Source of the DNA: JAADFF01 sp013153035 | Lineage (GTDB): Bacteria > Coprothermobacterota > Coprothermobacteria > Coprothermobacterales > JAADFF01 | Reading direction: 5' to 3' (one strand) | Assembly: GCA_026184435.1 (NCBI GenBank) | Contig: CP046447.1 | Length of the DNA stretch: 64,000 bases | Translations under genes and position numbers: made by a program | The notes under the pieces: generated by a model | Database searches by the model: none | Told to the model about the DNA's origin: nothing | What the model saw: only the letters and a program-made list of their open reading frames with translations | Shown here: positions 43,418 to 52,351 of the stretch, piece by piece | Layout: each line of letters begins with the position of its first letter | Position numbering within the stretch: position 1 is the stretch's first letter

Positions 43418-45811
43418 ATGGGTGAAAGACACGAAGACATATTTGTTCACCTTCCCGAGCTTGGCAAATATGTAGAAGTATTTGAAGATGGTGAGGAAAA
43501 ACCCCACAGACTGCTTGTTATCAATGTCAACCACAAGGACCGTATCGTATATTTGGCTGTACCATTTGACCTTGCATCTCATCACTGGGGCGAAAATATA
43601 AAGGTTCGTTTTGAGACAGAGGAAGGAATCTTTACATATGAAGCACATGTATATTTACCCGATACTTCACAAACCATATTGGCCCTGAAACTCACAAAAC
43701 AACTAGAGGCTATTGTCAGAAGTTCTGTGCGTATTCCCATAGAAACAGAGGTTTATATCTATAAAATTAGTAAATCTCTCGGTCTTGTTCCACATTCAAC
43801 AAAGATTATCACCAAGGGTAAAACAACCGACCTATCAGAACATGGAGCTGGTATCAAAGTAGACAAAGATGCTATCAAAGATAACATATTACAAAAAGGC
43901 GATATCGTATATCTCAAATTTCCTTTACCCGGAAACAGTAAACGCAGTATATATGTGAAAGCCGAAATTCGCAGTGTAACTCCGTTAGAAGATGGTTCCT
44001 ACAAGTTAGGGGTAAGATTCCTCAGTCAAAGCAAAGCTGTAAAGGATGGGCTGAGATACATTATCAAATACTATACAACAGGAGAAATTCCTACTATAAG
44101 CAGATGGTGGCGACCAACCAAATACGACCATCTCATACCCGCAGCCATTGTTATGTTTGTCATTCTACTTATTACCTATCTTATATGGGTATATCAGTTT
44201 TACATGCCACAGCCAGAAAAGATATATCCTTTCTGGCCATCTAACCCTAAAAATCCTATCAACTTTATATTCTGGGGTGACCAAGACACGGCCAGATATA
44301 CATACTCTGCAACGGCAACAGCCCTTGCCGCACTGGTCGGTGTCATGATATCAATGTCCATGGTAGCCGTGCAGATGATGGCATCAAAATATACCCCAAA
44401 GGTTACCACATACTACTTCAAAGACCCATGGAACATGGTTGTGTACTCTGTATCTGCATTTACCATCATTCACTCATTCTTGCTACTCGGTAGGACAAAC
44501 AACAACATACCCTTACCTCTTCCTCAGATGAACTGGAATCTGTGGCTTATGTTTGGCAATATCATCTTGCTATTTGCATATGTCTACCATATAATTAAGA
44601 TCCTAAACATTCAGGTTATAGCAGATAAAATTAATAGCGAAATACACTTGTATCTTGAGCTAGGGGAATACGACAAAGCTGTACAGGGAGTAGAGGAACT
44701 CTCAGATATTGTAAAGAAAAGTACACTTGATAGCGATATTACCACGGCAGAAATGATTACAAAGAAGTACTTTAGAAGCTATCTCTCTTACAACGATAAC
44801 AGCAAAGAATATGCACATTTCGTCAAACAAACTCTTTATTTTATGGAGACAATCTTCAGAGTCGCCGATGTTACAGGTGAGGTACGCATTGCAGAGACAG
44901 TCCTCGATATATATATCAATGCTTTTAAAACATTTATCATCAACAAGAATAACTCGTTACTCATTCTTGCCATCTCTTCGATTAGACACATAGTAGACTT
45001 CTATACGGAAAACCCTGAAAATCCTATGACCCCCCGTGTTATAGCCACTAAGCTAAATGCATTCTCAAGAGATTTCATGACTGGCAATTACAACATTGAT
45101 GTGAAAAATAAAATTACCATACTCATACTGAGCTTTTACTTCCGTATGATTAAAAACCTATATCCCAAAGGGGAGGTCGTACATAAAACAACAATTGATA
45201 ACTTCATAATTAAGGATGGTCTATCGTATATTGTTGGCAAGCTAACCAAACAGGCAACAGACTTTGTACCAACACTAGAGGCTATATTATCTTTCGTGCT
45301 TGATTTGTCTGTCGAGCTTATCAAATCCAGCCGTATAGACATCGCAGCCACTATGCTTGACGCCCTAAGAGATATGTCGTTGAAGATACAGAAAAACTTA
45401 CCTGACTCACCATTTATATACAAGGCAGCCAAGGCAATGTTTATTATTGGTGGTGTAGCCGTTTACACAGAAAATCCCAACGCCATAAGTCTTACAGTAC
45501 ACAGAGCTTCTACCATCGTGCCTACACACCTCGAAAAAGCCTATAAAGAGCTAATTGAAAACTACAAAGGCATTAGGAAATACTTCGATTATAAGATACC
45601 CGTACCATACATAATGGCTTTCTACAAACTGGTGAAAGCCTATACAAGGTTTGTCTTTATGCATCTAACAGACGAGGACAAGTTTATAAAAGAGGTTTCC
45701 GAAAAGATGGCTGTCAAGATATTGAAGGACAACTTAGAAAAGTTAAGAGCAGTATTCAGAGGCGATGATCCTGCTAAATATATTCCTGAACTGAGGAAGA
45801 ATGAGGACTAA
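43418..45811 (+). CDS. PilZ-domain / DUF2254-like membrane protein
   Basis: 797 residues. Residues 1-98 resemble the YcgR N-terminal domain. Residues 99-220 are a PilZ domain with an intact c-di-GMP site: R101-x3-R105 (RSSVR) and D138-x-S140-x2-G143 (DLSEHG). Membrane helices lie at about 238-260, 297-320, 341-358 and 373-394. The second and third spans (TATALAALVGVMISMSMVAV, then MASKYTPKVTTYYFKDP) resemble DUF2254 membrane proteins. The last 400 residues are helical and cytoplasmic-like, with no catalytic motif seen. It follows ktrB by 11 bases, so a link between c-di-GMP and potassium or membrane state is suggested by context only. Confidence 0.85.
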   Translation: MGERHEDIFVHLPELGKYVEVFEDGEEKPHRLLVINVNHKDRIVYLAVPFDLASHHWGENIKVRFETEEGIFTYEAHVYLPDTSQTILALKLTKQLEAIVRSSVRIPIETEVYIYKISKSLGLVPHSTKIITKGKTTDLSEHGAGIKVDKDAIKDNILQKGDIVYLKFPLPGNSKRSIYVKAEIRSVTPLEDGSYKLGVRFLSQSKAVKDGLRYIIKYYTTGEIPTISRWWRPTKYDHLIPAAIVMFVILLITYLIWVYQFYMPQPEKIYPFWPSNPKNPINFIFWGDQDTARYTYSATATALAALVGVMISMSMVAVQMMASKYTPKVTTYYFKDPWNMVVYSVSAFTIIHSFLLLGRTNNNIPLPLPQMNWNLWLMFGNIILLFAYVYHIIKILNIQVIADKINSEIHLYLELGEYDKAVQGVEELSDIVKKSTLDSDITTAEMITKKYFRSYLSYNDNSKEYAHFVKQTLYFMETIFRVADVTGEVRIAETVLDIYINAFKTFIINKNNSLLILAISSIRHIVDFYTENPENPMTPRVIATKLNAFSRDFMTGNYNIDVKNKITILILSFYFRMIKNLYPKGEVVHKTTIDNFIIKDGLSYIVGKLTKQATDFVPTLEAILSFVLDLSVELIKSSRIDIAATMLDALRDMSLKIQKNLPDSPFIYKAAKAMFIIGGVAVYTENPNAISLTVHRASTIVPTHLEKAYKELIENYKGIRKYFDYKIPVPYIMAFYKLVKAYTRFVFMHLTDEDKFIKEVSEKMAVKILKDNLEKLRAVFRGDDPAKYIPELRKNED

Positions 45812-45829
45812 GCCTCATTCTTCCTCTTT
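45793..45829. terminator. Bidirectional hairpin over two convergent gene ends
   Basis: A perfect 14-bp inverted repeat, GAGGAAGAATGAGG (45793-45806) and CCTCATTCTTCCTC (45813-45826), encloses the 6-base loop ACTAAG and is followed by TTTA on the plus strand. The left arm codes the last residues of the PilZ protein and the right arm, read in reverse, codes the last residues of the DtxR-type regulator. T-runs are short, so termination may be only partly intrinsic. Confidence 0.7.
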
Positions 45830-46396
45830 ATGTTCTCCCATCTTAGAAGCAAACGATGCAAGGTCTACATCTCTAAACTCCAACCATTTTTTCATGATAT
45901 CAGGGTTGTTCTGCATGAAGCAGATAAACTTTGCCACATATCGTCTTTCTTCATCATTCATAAAATGCTCAAGGAAACATGCAATCTCCTTAGAACGCTC
46001 TTCGGTAAAGCCAAGAATATCAGCCATTAGCATAACGACTATACGACGTGCATGTAGGCTCTGGGCAAGCTGTGCACCCTTCTCTGTTAAAGTAATGCTT
46101 CTGGCATAGGGCTTAAAGTCAACATAGCCAGCTTTGGATAGTCTTCTAAGCACCTGTGAAACGGAAGAGCGACTAACACCAAGAACCTCTGCAAGCTCTT
46201 TGGCACGGCAGCATCCCTGATACCTACCTCTCTTACGGGCAATGTACAGGATAGCCACAAGATAATCCTCTGCAGAATGCTTTTTTTCACCGGCAATAAG
46301 ATAATCAACAGGTAAGATGTCGGCAATGTCATTGATGTTTGTACACTTTTTACCACTCTCTAAAATTTCCTCTGTATTCTCTACTTTTTTAGCCAT
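45815..46396 (-). CDS. DtxR/MntR-family metal-dependent regulator
   Basis: A 193-residue transcription regulator in the iron-uptake operon. It has a 40-residue N-terminal extension, then a winged helix-turn-helix (SAEDYLVAILYIARKRG, RAKELAEVLGVSRSSVSQVL, YVDFKPYARSITLTEKG) and the metal-binding dimerisation domain (SLHARRIVVMLMADILGF, CFLEHFMNDEER) with the His and E-H ligand positions typical of the family. It lacks the SH3-like third domain. Likely a repressor of feoB-feoA when Fe(II) is bound, inferred from context. Overlaps feoA by 16 bases. Confidence 0.92.
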   Translation of the reverse strand: MAKKVENTEEILESGKKCTNINDIADILPVDYLIAGEKKHSAEDYLVAILYIARKRGRYQGCCRAKELAEVLGVSRSSVSQVLRRLSKAGYVDFKPYARSITLTEKGAQLAQSLHARRIVVMLMADILGFTEERSKEIACFLEHFMNDEERRYVAKFICFMQNNPDIMKKWLEFRDVDLASFASKMGEHKEEE

Positions 46397-46635
46397 ACCT
46401 TACTTGACACCCCTCTCCCTAATGCTATTCTTGTTCCTTCAATATCCACTATTAGTGGACCAAACGCAGAATTTCTTATTACCCTAATACGGGTACCAGG
46501 CACTATACCTAGTGCCATCATACGCTGAGCTACTCGATCGCCTCCATCTATATAGGCAACAGTGCCTTCAAACCCTTCCGGGGCCATTTCTAAGTTCATA
46601 AGTCCTTCCTTTCCCACTCCCATAGGTGTTAACAT
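46381..46635 (-). CDS. feoA: Ferrous iron transport protein A
   Basis: A small SH3-like cytosolic partner of FeoB. 84 residues with GTVAYIDGGDRVAQRMMALGIVPGTRIRVI and GPLIVDIEGTRIALGRGVSS, the FeoA fold signatures. AGGAGGTG lies 7 bases before the ATG. Located between feoB and the DtxR-type gene. Confidence 0.93.
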   Translation of the reverse strand: MLTPMGVGKEGLMNLEMAPEGFEGTVAYIDGGDRVAQRMMALGIVPGTRIRVIRNSAFGPLIVDIEGTRIALGRGVSSKVWLKK

Positions 46636-46657
46636 TTAGTGGCACCTCCTAACATAC

Positions 46658-46686
46658 ATAATACCATAAAAAGTTTCTATCGTTTA
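46658..46686 (-). promoter_or_regulatory. Candidate internal promoter and shared 17-base motif before feoA
   Basis: In the feoB-feoA gap, the minus strand has an extended -10 element TGG-TATTAT (46666-46658) just before the feoA ribosome site. Immediately upstream, at 46670-46686, is a 17-base element that matches 14 of 17 positions in the feoB leader (48646-48662). Plus-strand form: AAA[C/G]TTTC[A/T]A[C/T]CGTTTA. A regulator site for the DtxR-type protein is inference. Confidence 0.45.
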
Positions 46687-46694
46687 ACTCTATA

Positions 46695-48617
46695 CTAAAC
46701 TCCCATAATTACCAATCTGGCAATAAATGCAAACACATATGCCACAGAAAAACTAAAGAGAACAGATAGAAAAACAACCTTCCAACGTTTCGTCACGCTA
46801 TAGATAGCACCAAGCGTTGCCATACATGGTGTGTAAAGTGTAAAAAATACAAGAAACACAAGTATCTGTGGAACGGTAACAGCATTTTTCAACATCTGAA
46901 CACCACCATATAGAACACCAATTGTAGCAATCGCAGCCTCTTTAGCGGCAAACGATGGAATCAATGTAGAAACAATACGCCAATCGGCAAGCCCAAGAGG
47001 ATAAAACAGTGGTGCAATGGCCTTACCCAATATGGCCAGATAGCTATTTTCTGGCTTTACACCAAAAGGCATGTTGACAAGCATCCATATGATAATTGTG
47101 GCCACAAAGATAAGTGTACCAGCCTTGTAAATAAACTCCTTAGTGCGTATCCAAGTAGCATAAAGAACTGTCTTAACATGGGGTATATGATACGATGGCA
47201 GTTCAATAACCAGAGGCATAGTATCCCTTGCAAGTCCAAACATCTTAAGCACTTTAGCCCCAACAACAACAGCAAAGAAGCCTATAAGATACATTGATAC
47301 AATAACAAGCGCCCCCGTATAACCTGTGAAGAAAGCCGACACTATAGCACTGTATACAGCAAGTCTTGCACTACATGGCATAAACCCAACAAGGTATACA
47401 CCAAGCTTTCTCTCCTCCTCTTCCATCGCCGTTGTACCCATTACAGCCGGTACTGTACATCCCATACCGAGTATCAGAGGGAAAAACAGCTTTGCCGGAA
47501 GTCCAAGAAGGTGCATGAGCCTATCCATCATAGCTGCAGCACGGGCGATATATCCACTGTCTTCAAGAATAGAATACATAAGAAAGAAAGTAAAGATAAT
47601 CGGAGTAAATGTTAAAACAGAACCGACACCACCAATAACGGCATCAACAATAAACGATTTCCACAGTTCAGAAGAAATAAAAGTAGACACCGTGTCACCT
47701 AGCCAACTAAAAAACATCTCTATAAGACCAGAGAGATATCCACCAAATGTAAATGTAATATAGAACATAAGAAACATGGCAAACATGAACACAACGTATC
47801 CCCATATTGGATGGGTGACAATCATATCGATTTTATCGGTAATTGTTTGTTTGGGCTCATACGATTCCACAATAAAAACATCTTTTAGAAGATTTTTCAA
47901 CCATTCAGCACGAATTTGAGAAATAGCTTGAGGTTGGGGCTCAGGAATGGTAATTCCTTTTTCTTTCAAGAGCTTTATAATCTCCTCATCACCTTCTAAA
48001 GCCTTAACCGCTGCAAATTTAGGAGGATATTTACACCCATATTTCGCAAGATATTCTTCAAGAATTTCAACCTCCTGGCCATACACTGGATAAACAGGGT
48101 GGAAATGAACTTTACCACGAACAACATCCTTTAGCACCTTTTTCAGTTCATCTATACCTTGGCCTGTCACAACAACACCACCAACAACAGGTATACCCAA
48201 CTTCTTAGACAACTTTTCAAGGTCTATCTTCACACCTTTAGCCTCTGCTACATCAAGCATATTGACAAAGAGTATCACACGGGGAAACAACTCAAGCAGT
48301 TGAATAGTCAACATAAGATTTCTAAATAGATTAGAGGCATCAACGACATTGATAACCACATCAATATCTTCATTGGCCAAAAACTCCCTGGTAACTTCTT
48401 CCTCGGGAGATGTCACAGTTAGGGAATAAATACCGGGAAGATCAACTACCTCAACATGGATATCATCTATATCAAAAAAACCCTCTTTTCTTTCAACTGT
48501 TTTACCGGGCCAATTTGCCGTGTGTTGATATATACCTGTAAGGACATTAAACAAGGCCGATTTGCCAACATTGGGATTTCCAGCAAGGGCGACACGAAGC
48601 CTGTGCAGTGTCTTCAC
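46695..48617 (-). CDS. feoB: Ferrous iron transporter FeoB
   Basis: GTP-dependent Fe(II) uptake. The N-terminal G domain has ALAGNPNVGKSALFN (G1), ANWPGKTVERKEG (G2), VVDLPGIYSL (G3) and FVNMLDVAEAKG (G4). The membrane part holds two Gate regions, including MGCTVPAVMGTTAMEEEERK and MPCSARLAVYSAIVSAF. The annotated frame begins at 48626, but that GTG overlaps the ribosome site; GTG at 48617 is 8 bases after GGAGG, giving 640 residues. First gene of feoB-feoA-dtxR. Confidence 0.96.
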   Translation of the reverse strand: MKTLHRLRVALAGNPNVGKSALFNVLTGIYQHTANWPGKTVERKEGFFDIDDIHVEVVDLPGIYSLTVTSPEEEVTREFLANEDIDVVINVVDASNLFRNLMLTIQLLELFPRVILFVNMLDVAEAKGVKIDLEKLSKKLGIPVVGGVVVTGQGIDELKKVLKDVVRGKVHFHPVYPVYGQEVEILEEYLAKYGCKYPPKFAAVKALEGDEEIIKLLKEKGITIPEPQPQAISQIRAEWLKNLLKDVFIVESYEPKQTITDKIDMIVTHPIWGYVVFMFAMFLMFYITFTFGGYLSGLIEMFFSWLGDTVSTFISSELWKSFIVDAVIGGVGSVLTFTPIIFTFFLMYSILEDSGYIARAAAMMDRLMHLLGLPAKLFFPLILGMGCTVPAVMGTTAMEEEERKLGVYLVGFMPCSARLAVYSAIVSAFFTGYTGALVIVSMYLIGFFAVVVGAKVLKMFGLARDTMPLVIELPSYHIPHVKTVLYATWIRTKEFIYKAGTLIFVATIIIWMLVNMPFGVKPENSYLAILGKAIAPLFYPLGLADWRIVSTLIPSFAAKEAAIATIGVLYGGVQMLKNAVTVPQILVFLVFFTLYTPCMATLGAIYSVTKRWKVVFLSVLFSFSVAYVFAFIARLVIMGV

Positions 48618-48645
48618 CTGTGGCACCTCCTTTGTTTATATCTCT

Positions 48646-48693
48646 AAACTTTCAACCGTTTATGATTATACCACACCACAGGAAAATTGATAC
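48646..48693 (-). promoter_or_regulatory. feoB promoter with 17-base repeated motif in the leader
   Basis: On the minus strand, GTATCA (48693-48688) and an extended TGG-TATAAT (48673-48665) are separated by a 17-base spacer (48671-48687). Just downstream of the -10, at 48646-48662, lies the 17-base element also found before feoA (14 of 17 identical). A protein bound there would cover the transcription start, as expected for a metal-dependent repressor. Confidence 0.5.
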
Positions 48694-48708
48694 ATACACC
48701 TTAACTTC

Positions 48709-50793
48709 TTACAGAGTGGAGAGATAATACTTCAGAGGATGCGTTCTTTCAATGAAGTCAACAAGGTCGGGGGAAATCTCTTCAACAGACATGCGTATCA
48801 TCCAGCGATACAACCCATCCTTTTGATACCTACCAATAAATTCCGGAGTCCACACATCACCAAGTTTAGAAGAGACTAAAATCTCATAAAAATGTTCTAC
48901 TTTAGCTTTGATATCTTTATAGTTTTCACTACCATACTCCATATGAAGGATAGATACATACGGGGGAAAAGATAAAAGCTTTCGTTCTCCTATTTCCCTA
49001 TCTACAAACGAACGATATCCTTCTTCTAATCTTTCTTTCCATATATCTGCTATGTTTGTGGCAATAACAACCTCTTTTCCTACCATAGCCAGCCTATGCA
49101 CCCTACGCATAGTTTCTTCCCATACTGTATATTCAGGAATAGCCCACATAAAATCCATATCGGGAATATAGACTATATCAAATCTATCTCCAACAAAGTA
49201 TCTATAAAACCGAAATGTGGCAAGCACAATAGAACTACTCTCAGGACATTTTCGCCTCTGGTTAGAGCTCTGTACACACAGCATATCGCCAAAGATCTGT
49301 CTTAGCTCGCTTTCAACGAGTTCTATACCGGTACCAACCATAACAATATCCGATGAACCGCACTTGGGACAAACACTCATAGAAGGTTCCCTATGCCCGC
49401 ATCTGTGGCATATCATAGTATCTTCTTTAAGGTGATAAACCATTGTAAAACCACACACCGGGCACCTCTGCACATAACCACAACTACGGCATAGCACGGC
49501 AGTTCTATACCCTAGCCTCGAGGCATAGACAAGAACTCTTCCCCCTTGCTCTATAATGTCTTTCATCCTTTCTACAGTTTCACGGTGTAATACTTCCTCT
49601 TTAGGCTTATCAACAATAGTAATGTTATCTGGAACGTAACTATCATCGACATTATCTGATATATGGGCAATAGACGGCACAGGAAACGGGGAAATATAAT
49701 AAACACCATCAACATATTTACTAACAATTGGAACAAGATCAGGTACTCTTACAAAACCACCATCTCTAAAGGGTATAGATATATCATCAATATCATAAAA
49801 AATTATGCTATCAAGACCATACCATGGTTTAAAAATATATCCTGTTGGCACAACGAAAACTCCTACCATATCGGAAACAACATAAGACAGTAGCTTTTCC
49901 TTATTCAGTGTAGGAGAAATTACCCGGCTAACACCAGCTTTTGCCATTTTCTTGGCCAGCCCAACGGCTACCGAGCGATTTCTAACTACAACAGCAACCT
50001 TACCTTTCATTTGCATGACAAGAGATATCACATCGTCTACTGTGCCTTTGATGGTAAACAACCCTTTTTGATGACCATTATTTTCCCCTGCTCTTATAGA
50101 AGGCACATAATAAACAATCTTACATTTTCCACTACCAATCATGTGTGAAACAGCCTTTTTTCCAAACGACACAAGTGCCATCTCTAATGGATACTCTTTA
50201 TCTTGACAAACAAGCCACACACTAGCAGAAACTTTAGGGTTATACATGCGATTACCTATGATTTCCTCTCCACAACCAGCATCCTTTAAACGTTTCCACA
50301 ATCTACCAGCCTTAGAGCCAAATCTCTTCTTGACATCTCTCCACAAAAGATAACCGTGCTCCTGCAAATCAGACACGAGTATATTGAAATCTGGACTCTT
50401 CGAAATGGGACAATCTTTTCCTGTGTACATCAGCAGCCTAATTCGAGATATATCCATGAGTGTTTTATCATAAGAGATGAGAAAAATATTAAATGGGGGA
50501 ATCAGTAACCTATCGGAAACATCTAAAACAAATTCTACATACCAATGTGGAAAAAGTCCTTGATAGGCAACCTGCAAGATTTCTTTTATCTCTAGAGTAT
50601 CAGGCACTTCATCGGCATCCCCTACCACAACACCATACTTGGGGGCATCCCCTTTTCCAACAGGAACAACAACGAGATCACCAGTATGTAGTAAAAAAAG
50701 AGAGCGGTAGGTAAATACCGACCGCTCTCCTATCAGTGGTGTATCAACTGCAACCTTATAGTATTTATACTCCAAAGTGTTTTCTAAGCTCAT
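48709..50793 (-). CDS. PriA-like replication restart protein, motor-inactive
   Basis: A PriA homologue of 694 residues. The N-terminal DNA-binding domain (about 10-110) and the eight-cysteine zinc region (CRSCGYVQRCPVCGF...CHRCGH...CPKCGS) are intact, and GTGIELVESEL matches the GT(E)-x3-E motif. However, the Walker A GxTGSGKT is missing (KGTVDDVISLV occupies that area) and the DEEH box is replaced by FYDIDDISIP. It therefore probably cannot hydrolyse ATP, as in actinobacterial PriA-like proteins. Starts inside the end of metK (29-base overlap) and lies upstream of feoB. Confidence 0.88.
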   Translation of the reverse strand: MSLENTLEYKYYKVAVDTPLIGERSVFTYRSLFLLHTGDLVVVPVGKGDAPKYGVVVGDADEVPDTLEIKEILQVAYQGLFPHWYVEFVLDVSDRLLIPPFNIFLISYDKTLMDISRIRLLMYTGKDCPISKSPDFNILVSDLQEHGYLLWRDVKKRFGSKAGRLWKRLKDAGCGEEIIGNRMYNPKVSASVWLVCQDKEYPLEMALVSFGKKAVSHMIGSGKCKIVYYVPSIRAGENNGHQKGLFTIKGTVDDVISLVMQMKGKVAVVVRNRSVAVGLAKKMAKAGVSRVISPTLNKEKLLSYVVSDMVGVFVVPTGYIFKPWYGLDSIIFYDIDDISIPFRDGGFVRVPDLVPIVSKYVDGVYYISPFPVPSIAHISDNVDDSYVPDNITIVDKPKEEVLHRETVERMKDIIEQGGRVLVYASRLGYRTAVLCRSCGYVQRCPVCGFTMVYHLKEDTMICHRCGHREPSMSVCPKCGSSDIVMVGTGIELVESELRQIFGDMLCVQSSNQRRKCPESSSIVLATFRFYRYFVGDRFDIVYIPDMDFMWAIPEYTVWEETMRRVHRLAMVGKEVVIATNIADIWKERLEEGYRSFVDREIGERKLLSFPPYVSILHMEYGSENYKDIKAKVEHFYEILVSSKLGDVWTPEFIGRYQKDGLYRWMIRMSVEEISPDLVDFIERTHPLKYYLSTL

Positions 50794-52012
50794 CTACAAG
50801 ATCTGTTGCCTCCCATGGGAAACCTTCTCTACCAAAGTGGCCATATGCAGCTGTCTGGAGATAAATAGGTCTCCTGAGGTCAAATCTCTTGATAATACCT
50901 CCTGGAGTCATGTCAATATTCTCCTCAAACCACTTGGCAATTTCTATCTCAGGCACTTTACCGGTACCACGGGTATCTATCATAAGAGATACGGGCTCGG
51001 CAACACCAATGGCATATGCAATCTGAACTGTTGCCTCATAGGCAAGGCCAGATGCAACAATATTCTTGGCAATATACCTTGCCATATATGCTGCAGAACG
51101 GTCAACCTTGGTTGGGTCTTTACCGCTGAATGCACCACCACCATGACTGGCCATAGAACCATATGTATCTACCATAATCTTACGACCTGTAAGACCTGCA
51201 TCACCCTTAGGACCACCTATCACAAATCTACCTGTTGGATTGATAAAGATTCTCAATGTATCGCTATCCATGGCTGGGTCATCCTCTGGCACATTGATAA
51301 CATACTTAGAGGGCATAAGCTCCTCAGGAAGTACAGGAAGAATAACATGCTCAAGAATCTTCTCGCGCAGCTCCTCCATGTCCATATCATCGTGCTGAGC
51401 AGATACAACAACATCGGTAATCTTAATAGGTCTTCTAATACCTGTCTCTGTATCAAGCTCATACTCTACAGTTACCTGGCTCTTACCATCAGGTCTGAGA
51501 AATGGAAGATCACCACGCTTACGTACATCGGCAAGTCTCTTCACAAGCTTGTGTGCGAGATAAATGGGCAGTGGCATATACACATCGGTCTCTGCAACAG
51601 CATAACCTATCATCATGCCCTGGTCTCCCGCACCAATGGTTTCCTCTTCTGTATCAGCTTCTCCCACTTTAGCCTCAAGGGATTTATTAACACCCATGGC
51701 TATGTCGGGAGACTGGCGTTTCAGTCCAAATATGATACCTACAGAATCTGCGGCAAACCCATACTCAGCCTTGGTATAGCCTATATTTCTTATGACATTG
51801 CGTATAACCTCATCAAGGTCAGGATTTGCCTGAGATGTAATCTCACCAAATACATAGACAGTACCCGTATTAACTGCAGTTTCTGCAGCAACACGGCTGT
51901 AAGGATCACCTGCAAGGTAGGCATCAAGAATAGCATCAGAAATCTGGTCGGCTACCTTATCAGGATGCCCCTCTGTAACAGACTCAGATGTAAAACGGAA
52001 ATATCTCTTCAC
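50765..52012 (-). CDS. metK: S-adenosylmethionine synthetase
   Basis: Makes SAM from methionine and ATP. 415 residues with ESVTEGHPDKVADQISDAIL, GAGDQGMMIGYA, the P-loop-like GGAFSGKDPTKVDRSAAY and C-terminal FGREGFPWE. SAM feeds the methyltransferases here (prmC, trmI), and ahcY recycles the product. Ends within the priA-like gene and follows the 109-residue orphan. Confidence 0.98.
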   Translation of the reverse strand: MKRYFRFTSESVTEGHPDKVADQISDAILDAYLAGDPYSRVAAETAVNTGTVYVFGEITSQANPDLDEVIRNVIRNIGYTKAEYGFAADSVGIIFGLKRQSPDIAMGVNKSLEAKVGEADTEEETIGAGDQGMMIGYAVAETDVYMPLPIYLAHKLVKRLADVRKRGDLPFLRPDGKSQVTVEYELDTETGIRRPIKITDVVVSAQHDDMDMEELREKILEHVILPVLPEELMPSKYVINVPEDDPAMDSDTLRIFINPTGRFVIGGPKGDAGLTGRKIMVDTYGSMASHGGGAFSGKDPTKVDRSAAYMARYIAKNIVASGLAYEATVQIAYAIGVAEPVSLMIDTRGTGKVPEIEIAKWFEENIDMTPGGIIKRFDLRRPIYLQTAAYGHFGREGFPWEATDLVDELRKHFGV

Positions 52013-52015
52013 TCT

Positions 52016-52345
52016 CTACACCTCCTTCATAAAGCGATTTACAAGGGTATCAAACAGTAATTGTATATCAACTTCGTCTTTTTTACAAGTCTCATCAAAG
52101 TCATCAAAGATGTTATTCGGAAAATACGCTATATATTTACGCGATACAAGATAATATCCTTGCCCCTCTCTAACTATTAGGATACCATCATAGTTCTTTA
52201 GAACCTTTTCAAAAAAGCCATGTCTATCAAAAACCGTGCCAAATAAAGGCTCATCGATAAGTGCTGAATCCATACATACAACCTTTACCTCACTTCTCTT
52301 CTTTTGCCAAAATCGATGCCAGTCTTTAACTGTTCTTATATACAT
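52016..52345 (-). CDS. Small unknown protein between folD-like gene and metK
   Basis: A 109-residue soluble, mixed alpha-beta protein without recognised motifs. It starts MYIRTVKDWHRFWQKKR and contains YDGILIVREGQGYYLVSRKY, a strand-rich segment, then an acidic helix (DDFDETCKKDEVDIQLLFD). It lies 6 bases after the folD-like stop and 3 bases before metK, so it is real and cotranscribed. Function unknown. Confidence 0.65.
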   Translation of the reverse strand: MYIRTVKDWHRFWQKKRSEVKVVCMDSALIDEPLFGTVFDRHGFFEKVLKNYDGILIVREGQGYYLVSRKYIAYFPNNIFDDFDETCKKDEVDIQLLFDTLVNRFMKEV

Positions 52346-52351
52346 GGCAGT

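Noticed and set aside
50777..52060. A 427-codon open frame on the plus strand opposite metK
   Set aside because: It is the exact antisense of metK, with Cys/Ile/Leu-rich composition and no motif. Metabolic genes here often leave open antisense frames.
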